Below, piece by piece: positions 24,896 to 34,709 of a stretch of 64,000 nucleotides of DNA. Under the pieces are notes generated by a model, which saw only the letters and a list, made by a program, of their open reading frames with translations, searched no databases and was not told the DNA's origin. The translations under genes and the position numbers were made by a program. Source of the DNA: Archegozetes longisetosus (Eukaryota; Arthropoda; Arachnida; Sarcoptiformes; Trhypochthoniidae). Each line of letters starts with the position of its first letter. The first letter of the stretch is position 1. The stretch is taken from positions 62,001 to 126,000 of the forward strand of contig JAEMBT020000002.1 of NCBI GenBank assembly GCA_018873245.2, written 5' to 3'.

Positions 24896-25935
24896 CAGCC
24901 TTGGACACAACTATCTTTAGTCGATTAAAGTCGAATAACTTTTGACTGGATGATTCGATTTTAAAACTAATTACAGATAATTGTAGCCAGATAATGGCCA
25001 TTTTTAAAAATATAGATTGTTTTTTAAAAATCACTAGGGTAACTGTGGAAAGGGCAATGAAATAGAAAACTTAAAAATAAGAATAAGCGTAAAAATAAAA
25101 CTTAGGTCTTCTATTACAAAACTAATACTAAACATAATCGTTTACGAGATTATTCACTATATTAAAATTGATGATAAAATTAAAGCAATTTATAGACAAT
25201 ACTATATTACCCATGAATTTGCAGAATCAATCTTGTTCAAAATCTATCTTTTCTGCAAACTATTAGTGAACATAAGTTTCCGGTACGCTAATTCGCAAAA
25301 TTTGAATGTCTACTTCATTTCAAGATTAGATTAAAATAATAGATCTTAAAAATCATCATAGTACTTAAATTACAGAAGTTGAATAATATTATACGGACGA
25401 CAATGTTTGCAATCTAATCAAAATTTGAGAATATTCAAACAATAAATTCATCACGAATATCGTAACCTCTAAACTAATACTAAACGTTTAGAGAGGGTCC
25501 ACCAAACAATGTGTGACGTTTCATGGCGCCAATATTTTATAAATTTATTGAATTCGATGCCCAGAAGATCGGAAGAGGTTTTAGAGGCATCCGGTGGTCA
25601 CACCAGCTATTAGTTTCCCTTTTCGCTCTATTCTTGTACACATTATAAATAACTAAAATTTTCAATTATTTGTGTGTTCAATTCAATTTTTAATAAATTT
25701 AATTTGAAATCAATTTTTTCAAGTTTTAACAAAAAAATAAATTAGAAATTCAATAGTTTTCATGAAAACCAAAGTTTAATTTGTTTTGCTATTATGGTGA
25801 TTTTTCAAACAAATTATATATTTTTAAAAAAGGCCATTATCGGGCTACAATTAACTGAAATCAGTTTTAAAATCGAATCATTCAGTCAAAAGTTATTCGA
25901 CTTTAATCGACTAAAAATAGTTGTGTCCAAGGCTG
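24896..25935. mobile_element. 1.04-kb element with 139-bp terminal inverted repeats
   Basis: The left end (24896-25034) and right end (25797-25935) are inverted copies beginning CAGCCTTGGACACAACTAT; the outer 110 bp or so differ at only about eight positions. Both ends are flanked by TA (24894-24895, 25936-25937), as for Tc1/mariner-type insertions. The interior of about 760 bp holds no recognisable transposase, so the copy is non-autonomous or internally deleted. Confidence 0.88.
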
Positions 25936-25937
25936 TA

Positions 25938-26528
25938 TATTATATACCTTTTCATCTATTGACTGTTATTATTATAAAATTGATGAAGTGTGAAATCACT
26001 ATTTTTACGTTCATTTAACATTTTTCATTCGAATCGAGTCTTGAAACTACAAAATAGATTTTTCTAATAATTATTCACTTAAAATAAAGATAGTTGAAGT
26101 TTTCTCAGAAATAAGATGGGACCCATATTGACTCGGAAAACTACCTGATATGCTTTGATTGAAAATTCATCAAAGATTTTTCATTTAAATTATTTCACGA
26201 AATTTTATAAAACTTTTCGAAACTTTTTAAACTATTTGCTGAAAATTTGCGAAATTATTTAAACAATTAGTAATATAGATTCTGTTCATAAATGAATTAA
26301 TAGATTGGTATTGAATTTAATACTGCTATTTCTGTAAGACTTGGCAGACTTACGCATGCACATGATCTAGGTCGAGCTCAAGCTAGCTTTAGGCTGCGTT
26401 TAAACGGTCTATATCAGGCTTTGGTGAGCTCACAGGCTCAACAACGAAATTCAAGCTAATTCTAACACCAGAATGTTTTTTATAGAAAAATCGTTTGATA
26501 TAAATTCCATAACATTTGAAAACTCCCA
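25938..26528. other. Spacer between transposons
   Basis: AT-rich with a patch of GAGCTC/AGCT motifs at about 26370-26450. No gene seen. Confidence 0.4.
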
Positions 26529-26536
26529 GTTGCTAT

Positions 26537-27113
26537 TAGTCTTGTGCACCAGCCGCCAGCCGGCCCCGGCCTCGTACTTGACCAGCCCGGCCCGGCTGGG
26601 GAAGAAGAAAAGAGTTGGTAATTTTCATTTTACTGAAAGCAATTTAAAAATTACAACAAATCATAATTTGATAGTATAAACAACATTTTGTAAAGTTTTT
26701 CAGAATTGATATGTGAACGCTTATTAGTTAATGCTAATGTACAATAATTAAAATTTCTTTCCGACGATAAATTTGTTGCTGCAGTTGAAAGAATTTTATA
26801 TGCAATCTTTGAAAGCCATGGAAATTTATCGCAGTTATCGACCAAAAATTTTATTATGTCATTTTGTTGTACATTTGTTTTTAATTCCATACGTAAACTA
26901 TCATAAACTTCAGATTCTGCTGAAAGTTCATTATTAGAGATCGGATTATCACATACCTCAGAACAGTCATTGTTTAGAGATTCTGATTGATTTTGAGTAA
27001 CATCATTAACATAATTAATTTCATTATACGTACTTTACCGGCCCGGCGTGGCTGGCCCTGTCTTTATAATTGACCGGCCCTGGCCTTAGTTTTAATAGAA
27101 TTGAACAAGACTA
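26537..27113. mobile_element. Deleted hAT transposon with 8-bp target duplication
   Basis: Flanked by a perfect 8-bp duplication GTTGCTAT (26529-26536 and 27114-27121), the size made by hAT transposases. Terminal inverted repeats are TAGTCTTGTGCA (26537-26548) and its inverted partner at 27102-27113, with one mismatch in 12. Just inside both ends lie GC-rich blocks rich in GGCC/CCGG (26551-26602 and 27037-27085), likely subterminal transposase-binding regions by analogy with other hAT elements. Only the transposase C-terminus remains inside, so most of the gene was deleted. Confidence 0.9.
26651..27034 (-). pseudogene. hAT transposase C-terminal fragment
   Basis: An open minus-strand stretch of about 127 codons, entering from the element end with no start of its own. 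Its last 60 codons read the hAT dimerisation domain: FPWLSKIAYKILSTAATNLS, then SERNFNYCTLALTNKRSHIN and a closing LYKMLFILSNYDLL. The catalytic RNase-H-like core is missing, so this is a fragment and not an active transposase. Confidence 0.85.
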
Positions 27114-27295
27114 GTTGCTATATCTTTATTCAAAAAGTTGTCAAAGGAGTTCGTCCAAAATGACCTAAGCGCGCCCTCTAACGAAACATATCAGATATTA
27201 TACAGCACGAAGGCCTATTTCAGAAATAAAAAGAATTTTGTCAATCGATGAGTCAGTTCAAGAGTTATAGCCAAAATCAAGTAGATTTCGATATA

Positions 27296-27990
27296 ACGGG
27301 AACGGGCTAGCAGTGCGACTGGAGCCACCTCCCCGCGGTGCCGAGGGGCAACAGGCCCCGTGAGAGGCCTGGCTAAGTGCTCCGTGCCGCGTTATGCCGG
27401 CAGAGGGGTCTCGGGTGGAGCCCCCAAAACAAAGCCCGCGCTGGAGACTTAAGCAGAAGGTCTTCAGCGACAAGTTGGCCACAGTCTCCCTCTCGGGCTT
27501 CGAGCCCATCTGGAGTTGCTACCGGGCCCCAAGAGAGTATCGCTACCGGTATAAAATATAAATGCGCAGGATGCGACATCAGTCTCCAGAAAAGGTGAAG
27601 ATGTCACTTTCCTGTGCAAACAAGGATAGCTGAAGCAAGTGTGCTTCTACTTTGCTGAACACACAAGTTCCTCGAGGAAATTTAAGTAGTCGACATACAG
27701 GGCCACTTGGCCTCAGCTCTCTGGGATTTTCAGCTGAAGAACCCATGCTCCTCCGAGCACGGACTCAGTCTCGACACCGCTCCACTATAAAATATCATAT
27801 CTACGTTTAAGTAGATATGGCCAAACGCGGTGTCGAGTCAGTCTTGCACTACAGATGTTAGTGCAAAACTGGCCTGAGAACGGTCGGGTGTTGTCCCACC
27901 TTATCACCGTTCTTTGGTTTCTAAGGTATGCGCGGCACATATCCGAGTTTCAAGTCCAGCAGAATCCTTAGATGAGATTTGTGGCTTTGA
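27296..27990. other. GC-rich, hairpin-dense segment of unknown origin
   Basis: G+C is 73, 67, 57 and 60 percent in the four 60-bp lines from 27301 to 27540, against roughly 30 percent around it. Perfect hairpins include 27352-27357/27366-27371, 27495-27499/27503-27507, 27632-27637/27642-27647, 27746-27750/27755-27759, 27770-27780/27827-27837 (11 bp) enclosing 27796-27804/27811-27819 (9 bp), 27844-27851/27859-27866 and 27877-27884/27906-27913. A palindrome TTCCTCGAGGAA sits at 27668-27679. Short overlapping frames exist on both strands but match nothing I know. It is not a tRNA, 5S, U-snRNA or rRNA that I recognise. It may be a structured RNA gene, a SINE-like insertion or untranslated region of another element. 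Confidence 0.6.
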
Positions 27991-28297
27991 AATCCACTGA
28001 CAGCAAGCAAGACTGATGAAGTTTGGCATCTTTTATATTTTACTTTGAAATAATTCAATTATAAATTATTTTATAATAATTCATACATTTTACACTCTTA
28101 TAAATTTCTAACCTTTTATACATATGTTTTCATAATGTACCTGCAATTGTTTTACTGAGATTGTTTCTATTTTATTTGCCGATCTTTTAAATCACTCGCG
28201 CTTTAAGATCACGATTTTGATAAATACTTTGATTCTGCGTGAGAATATTAATGTTTACATTGTGTTCTGGTTAAGTTTCTAATGAATTGATTTAGTA

Positions 28298-29407
28298 ATG
28301 CCGAAGATAATACCATCAGGAGCAGAATTGTTCATTCTAGCATTTTCCAGAGAGAAAATGACACGTAATGATATCAAGAGAAAGCTATTCGAGAATGGAT
28401 TTGATGTGAGTTTAAGGTCTATCTATAATGTCATCAATTGCAAGGGTGAGAAGAGAAATATCATTGCAAAAGAAGGAACGTTAGTGAAGAGAAAATATAA
28501 GAGAAAAGTTAGAACTCCACAGTTTATTAATAAAAAGTCGCAAAAGAAGTTAACAAAGCTGATTCACCATTTCAGAGAGCACTTGCACGTAAGTTTGGTA
28601 CATGTTTGAGTAACATTCACAAGACAACTCATGAAGATCTATCACTTGAAACGAGAAGGAGAGCGAAAGTTCATCTGCTAAACAATAGCCATAAGAAAAA
28701 TAGAAATGTCAATTGTCGAAAGCTTTACGAAAAATACTTAGCAGGAGGTAAGTGGGAATTTCTTATGACATTAGACGAAGCTTGGATATATTTAAACTAT
28801 TGCAATGGTAAGAGAAAGACTTGTTATTTTAAAAGGGGACAAAAACCGATTGAAGAATGGTTAAAGTTTGTGAATGAAAGCTGGCCTATTGGATTTATGG
28901 TTGTAGGTGCTATTTGTGGTCGAGGAGTCTTGCCTTTAAAATTCCACCTAACACGAAGATTATAGAGTTTATAGAGACAATGTCTTAAAGCCAATATTCG
29001 AGAAATATCTGCCACAATTATATGCTGATGATATAAATAAAATTACTTTTCATCACGACAAAGCTCCTTCACATACATCAAAGATTGCTCAAGAATATTT
29101 GATGGAAATGAAAGAAAAAGTTGGAATAAATTTTTTGGCAAATAAAGACATTCCAACCAAGTTCCCAGATTGCAGTTTGCTCGATTTTTTCGGCTTTGGA
29201 CATCTAAAACAAAGGTTAGCGAGAGAGAACGCAAAAACTTTGCTCGGACTTTGGAAAAAGTGTATTTCGGTTTGGTCAACTATTCCTCAAAATATGATTG
29301 AACGCGCTTTTGCAAGTTGGAAAAGGCGATGCAGGATGATTGTTAAAGCTGATGGGAATCATATTGAGCATATAAAATCAATTCATTCAAAATCATTATC
29401 TATTTAG
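28298..29407 (+). pseudogene. Tc1/mariner transposase, frameshifted (DD41D-type)
   Basis: Three reading frames join to make a transposase. Frame 1 (from ATG at 28298) has the N-terminal helix-turn-helix (TRNDIKRKLFENGFDV). A shift near 28570 leads to QRALARKFGTCLSNIHKTT and on to the first catalytic Asp in MTLDEAWIYLNY. A second break near 28940-28960 leads to FHHDKAPSHTS (second Asp) and FPDCSLLDFFGFGHLK (third Asp). There are 41 residues between the second and third Asp, the spacing of the DD41D group. Catalytic residues are kept but at least two frameshifts disable the gene. Confidence 0.82.
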
Positions 29408-29613
29408 AATTAAATTTATATTCGGAAAATAAAAAAGAAACACTCTCTGTATATTTTTAAATGAAATTCTTAAGTATTTTCACTAGTGATATTTCATTGG
29501 TTTTTAGCATGAAACTTCCCAAGCGATTTTCCGATCTAAAAAATTCTTTCGGTTAAATGAACGTCTTGTACTAGGCTACAAATTCAGTGTGTCACCGTTA
29601 GAGGGCGTCGATA

Positions 29614-32320
29614 GACCAGAGTTTGCGGGTTTTGGGCGAGCTCCTTTTATTGAGTTGTATATTATATTTAATTGCTGACGATTAAATTGAGCTTGATTTG
29701 AGCTTTAAGCTCGAACCTGAAGCTTAAGGTTTGTCTGAGACTGATAATATGTAAAATTAATGTTTTGATTACATTATTACCGTTAACGTACAGTTTTAGC
29801 AATGTTTCATTCCACTCAAGCTTTCAATACTTTTCTAACGAACAATCAAACGACAGATTATCTAAACCGACCAAAAGTGTAATGAAAAACTTATTAACCT
29901 TAGTCGCTCTACTTTTATTCAAAATCCATTCCACTGTCAAGAAACTAAAATATTTCTGATATTAAATTAGGAACCACTACTGTTAGCCTTGAATCGTGCC
30001 TAAAATAGATAAGAAAAGATAACTTCAAAATCAAATTATAAATAATAAGTTGATCTGATCTTCTGACTTAGTCACATCACAATTAAATGTTAAGCCAAGT
30101 AATTGTATATATAAATTTTCGAACTAATTCTTTGAATTATATCGATTAATTAAATTAACATTATTTCGAATGGGATTTTCAGAAATTGAGTTCAATTAAG
30201 AGTTAATCGTAGTTAGTTTTCGGTTTGATCGAGGTATATTCAGTAGCTCACTATTAAGTTTAATCAGCATAAAAATTGAATAAATCGGGTTATTTTTAAA
30301 ACCACACCTTAAATACGTTATAGAATTGGATGGACTGATAAAATTTCTAAAAATACTCACGATCTAAACTAAAACTAAAAATAATCCGATTTATGCGATT
30401 TTTATGTTGATTAAACTTATTAGTAAGCACTTCAATATTCCTCGATAAGAGTAAAAATTAATTAAAATTAACTTTTAATTGAACTCAATTTTTGAAAATC
30501 CTATTCAAATTAATGTTTATTTAATTAATTCATATAATCTTAAAGATAGTGAAATTCTATAAAAGTTCAATTTTAACCAATTAATTTTAATGTTTACCAC
30601 CTTATAATACTGAATCTCATAATACTGAAGGGATTACATTGACCCCAATTTTGAGTCAACGTATACATATTGAACAAAAAAATTTACACTTTTTCATAAA
30701 TATCTATATGGTTTATGTAGATTTTTTGAACATTTTTGAATCTGATGATCCCATAATGTTCCTTGTCGATTCTACTTAATGGCTAATCAATATCTCTTAG
30801 AATTGTTTTTGATAAAGCTTGATGCAAAATTTTTCGATAACTTGGTCAGTCGTTTTGTCATTTGAACCGTTGACCAGTAAAATACATTTCATTTGAATTT
30901 GTTCAAACTGATAAATGTTGAGCTCAACTTCTTTCAACATCAGCAATTTGTTAATATTTTACATTTTTTATAAACATGTTTTGGCTAAATGTTTTTACTC
31001 ATCTTTTCTGAGCTTCAAGTGATTATTGCTATGAATTGGATGAAATAAAATAGTTTTGCTTTTGAATTGAATCATTAAGCCAATGTTAAAATGCTTTGAA
31101 AGCTGTATTAATAGAACAATCCCATTTCTAATAAATCGTTTGAACAAAAATGACATCTTTCGTATTTAATCTTTTATAATAAACTGTCCGATCGAACACG
31201 AATTTTTATCGAAAACAAGATAAGACTGAATAGTTTCTTATACTTTTAAATGTGTTTAAACGATGTCCTATCAGTTTAGTCAGTGATAAGAGTGAGTGCG
31301 TATGAATTATAATTTGATAAGCTCTAAAACAAATGCTTCTATATTTGGTAGCTGTAATCAGATTTAGATTCAACCTTTTAGATCATTCATTCTCATTGAT
31401 ATTCGATTTGCGTAATCGAAAGTCGTAACTTTCAAAATGTTTCTCAAGTTTTAAGATATAGTTTATGTCGACATTTAAATGTGTTGATAATAAGAAAAAG
31501 TGGTAGGCTATACTGTAATATACAATTAATAAAAGTGAACTAATCTAATAAATGAAATATTTGCCCAAATTTGTGTAAGTTACAAATGGATAAAGTTTAA
31601 TTGTGATTCTTTTCATGATTAATTCGATTTATCGGAACCTTGTTTAAAATGACTCAATTTTTATTAAAGTTAGCACCAATTAGCTTACACAAATATATTT
31701 GCTCAAAACATTAAAAGAAGCTGAAGTTCATAATAAAAACACTTAAATGCTAGCTTTTCTACTAGAAATTTATTGAAAATGATCAAAATACAAATCGGAT
31801 AAAACTTGTTTGAGAAATGCTAAAAGTCATGTTATAAAGTAGTAACGATTAAGACACGTAAGATCTAGTATTGGTTCAATTTGCGAACAAAATATGGTTT
31901 TGAACATTTAGGCAATTGTGGAGTAGAGTTACAACGATTGAAGTGTTAGTCATTTAGCTGTTCTCAAACAGATTTACATTTGACGTGACTGTCAAGGATT
32001 TTGCTACTTTTAACCATTTAAATCGGAGTTTGATTTATCTGTTCACATATAACCTGAATAAACACAATAAATACAATGAGTCGACTAGATAACACAACTA
32101 AGTAAACTGACAAATACTGTTCTGATCCAACTTTTCAATATCTAAAACTAATTAACATTTAAAAAATGAGTCAGCCTATGACTAGAAGCATATGAACAAC
32201 AAGCTAATATTAATTAGTCACAATAGAAGGTTAGTCATAAATTGGGATCCAGTTGTCGAACGTTTTTAGAAGCATTGAAAAATTCATATATTCATTGTGT
32301 GCCATACGGTTAACATCAAA
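29614..32320. other. Intergenic region after the transposon cluster
   Basis: AT-rich and gene-free apart from the palindromic MITE at 30136-30538. It includes the upstream region of the SLC35G-like gene. AGCTC-type motifs near 29675-29735 echo those at 26370-26450. Confidence 0.45.
30136..30538. mobile_element. Palindromic (foldback) MITE, about 400 bp
   Basis: The two halves are inverted copies over nearly their whole length. Examples: TGGGATTTTCAGAAATTGAG at about 30173 pairs with the complement of CTCAATTTTTGAAAATCCTA near 30485, and ATTAAGTTTAATCAGCATAA near 30254 pairs with sequence near 30400-30425. The outer ends share ATTATAT..ATTAATTAAAT. The centre lies near 30337. There is no coding capacity. 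Confidence 0.75.
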
Positions 32321-32885
32321 ATGGTTTACAACAGAGATGACAAAACACTAACACAACTCAAATCCGAAAGAAGAAAAATGCAGACCAATGAGCTGTTCAA
32401 TAAAATGATTTGCCCGACACTGAAATCGGCAAAAAATGGTATTTCACAAGCTGCGATTACTATAAGTAGTGAAAATTTGGATTCTCGCGACCCAATCGAC
32501 CCAATCAGCCGCAACACTAACGAAACGACTGAAAACATTGGTAAAACACTACAACCAAATTTATGTCACACTTGTGATCATAGTGAAAGTGCGACCGAAT
32601 TAGTTAAATCTATTTCACAAAACATTTCACCAATCTTTAACGAATCACATTCAGAGCCACGTTCGGAACCGCATTCAGAGACGTCGTCAACCGAATCATC
32701 ACTCGATGTATCTCGAATGGAGACCAATAACTCGAGCTCAGCTTCTAAACAGCATTTAAATTACTGTTCGGGCGCAACACAAAACGATACAACATTAACG
32801 ATGGACTCAGACAACCCAGTCATTCACTCAAACGGACAAATCACACCAAATGGCAAAATAACTGTAGAAGAGAGTGAGCAAAGCC

Positions 32886-32917
<32 letters not shown>

Positions 32918-34180
32918 GTGGGTTTAAAACACTGAAAGGCATATCACTTGCATTTACTTCTGCTCTGTTTTTTTCAATAACAACAGTAATTGTAAAATAT
33001 GTGAATGATGTCCATCCCGGAGAAATGGCTTTCTTTAGGTTCTTAGGTATTGATACTTTAGTAAACTTAACTAAGTCATTGATTAATCACTTGATTCGAC
33101 CTCAATACCAGGAATACTGTTATTCACAGCTCCACTTTTGATGGAATTGCGTCAAAATCCATTTGGACCATCGAATTTGCGTCACTGGTTAATACTCCGC
33201 GGATTGGCCGGCGCTTCAAGTCTTTATTTTCGTTATAGTGCTCTTCATTATATGTCGATCGCAGACGCTACTGTAATAGTGCTCTCAATGCCAGTATTTG
33301 TTTGCATTTTTGCGCGCGTTTGTCTCAAAGAACCGTTTGGTATATTCCACGTTCTGGCTCTGGCGGTCACTTTCGTTGGTATTGCTTTTACATCAAAGTT
33401 GGCCATCATTTTTCGTTCAAACGAAGATCAGACCAAAAATAGTGAAGCTGAAAGCAAAAAAGAACTAATTGGATTACTTTGCAGTTTAGGCGCAACTATT
33501 ATCGGTTCTTCTGCTTATGTGATAGTCAGAAAAGTAAGTGCTTTTATTTTCTAAAGCCTTTTCACTCTGGCACCTGCACCTCACTCTAGTCAATCTCTGG
33601 AACAATGTCTCAAAGTTGATCACATCTCACATTTAACTGAAGTTGCACTGTTTCAGTCTAATGATTTTGTGCACAACACATCTAATATTTTGCTTGATTT
33701 GCTTCATAATTCAGATCAAAGGTCTTCATCATTCAGTTATTTTATTCAACTTTTCGTGGGTCGCAATGACTGAGACATCGATCATAACGTACGCCATAGA
33801 TGGCTTCAAATTACCTAATTGTGGAGTAGCTCCGTGGATGCTCTGTCTTTTGGCTGTCTTCTCATTCTATGGCCAAATGTTATTGACTAGAGCTCTTCGA
33901 GTGGAAGAAGCAGGACTTGTATCAGTGACCAGAGCCAGTTCTGAGGTTTTACCGTTTTCGATTGATCTGAACGAAATTTTATAATTAATTTTGTAATTTT
34001 CAGGTTATATTCGCATTTATATTTCAAATAGCTATATTTCATGACATACCCGATGGCTGGTCTATATTGGGAGCAATTTTAGTCACCAGTTCAGTACTTT
34101 TGATTTCATCTCGAAAATGGGTTCTCACACTTCCCAAAGAGTCCAGAATTAGAAAAGCACTCAACTTTGTTACCAAATAA
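32321..34180 (+). CDS. SLC35G-type EamA/DMT transporter (copy 1), frame broken at a microsatellite
   Basis: Exons 32321-33046, 33112-33533, 33715-33945 and 34004-34180, with GT..AG borders and matching phases from the end of exon 1 on. The N-terminal about 190 residues are Ser/Asn/Glu-rich and probably cytoplasmic. The transport part starts at GFKTLKGISLAFTSALFF, reads HPGEMAFFRF and LRGLAGASSLYFRYSALHYM, then KEPFGIFHVLALAVTFVGIA, a second EamA half (FNFSWVAMTETS) and ends SRKWVLTLPKESRI. The N-terminal part and the membrane part are in different frames: the first runs into isoleucines through the AAT repeat at 32887-32916 and stops at 32933-32935, while the membrane frame opens only at 32878. 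One base indel would reconcile them. SLC35G proteins are multi-pass drug/metabolite-type carriers of uncertain substrate. A related copy lies at 38087-42714. Confidence 0.82.
32887..32916. repeat. AAT microsatellite inside a coding exon
   Basis: Ten perfect AAT units at the border between the polar N-terminus and the first membrane segment of the SLC35G-like copy 1. Read in the membrane-part frame they give poly-Asn; in the N-terminal frame poly-Ile. Confidence 0.9.
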
Positions 34181-34709
34181 TCTAGACTTGATTCAATTTT
34201 CCATATTCATTATTAACTTGAATAGTCATTTATATTTTATAGTTTATCAAAAAGCATTTTATGTATTTTACTCTTTTTAACTTCATATCAATATTTATAT
34301 AAACGATAAAAAGTTTTATGTAACCAAAATCATATGAAAAGTCAGTTACAGAATATTGATTAAATCTAATTGCAAAATGGATTAATTTTATATTTATTCC
34401 TTAAGATATGACAATCATACAAATAGACAAGATTTTTTTTAACGAATTTAGTTGCAATCTTTAGAGAAGCAGTTGTCAAACGATTCAAATTGACTGTTTA
34501 ATTAAAGATGTGATTTATCACTTTATAAGTATATAAACCTTGAAATAAGGCAACTGATAAACACTGATAAATACTAATTAATGAAATAAGCGTTGCCCTC
34601 AATAATCATTCTGAACTTGCAAGTGCTTCATAAAAATTGAAAACAGCTTTTTGGGAAATTACTTTAAAAATTAGAAACTTTCAAATATTGTAGACTTGAA
34701 GTAAGGCAA
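34181..34709. other. Spacer between SLC35G copy 1 and the hexokinase-like gene
   Basis: AT-rich, holds the 3' UTR of the first gene and the upstream region of the second; both read rightward. No other feature seen. Confidence 0.45.

Larger units (their letters stand above)
27168..29611 (+). mobile_element. Inactive Tc1/mariner-superfamily element (DD41D-like)
   Basis: Bounded by short inverted ends sharing CGCCCTCTAACG (27172-27183; inverted at 29596-29607) and flanked by TA at 27166-27167 and 29612-29613. The match extends only weakly inwards, so the ends are less certain than those of neighbouring elements. The element contains a frameshifted transposase (28298-29407) and, before it, a GC-rich hairpin-dense block (27296-27990). 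It lies only 55 bp from the hAT copy. Confidence 0.68.

Noticed and set aside
25562-25578. AGATCGGAAGAG, identical to the start of a common sequencing adapter
   Set aside because: Only 12 bases match and the next base differs; chance is sufficient in 64 kb and flanking sequence is normal.
25794-26018. 74-codon frame at the right end of the long-TIR element
   Set aside because: It reads through the inverted repeat into flanking DNA and has no domain.
27369-27507. A-box-like TGGCTAAGTG and B-box-like GCTTCGAGCC, suggesting a tRNA-derived SINE
   Set aside because: The boxes are about 130 bp apart, no tRNA fold could be drawn, and the B-box-like sequence is itself a simple hairpin.
27377-27598. 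73-codon plus-strand frame in the GC-rich block, with overlapping minus-strand frames
   Set aside because: High GC lowers stop frequency on all frames; no recognised domain, no consistent frame and strong secondary structure argue against coding.
28010-28055. CTGATGA followed by GAAA, resembling a hammerhead ribozyme core
   Set aside because: The spacing and pairing do not give a proper stem II next to both core strands, and no stem I/III partner was found.
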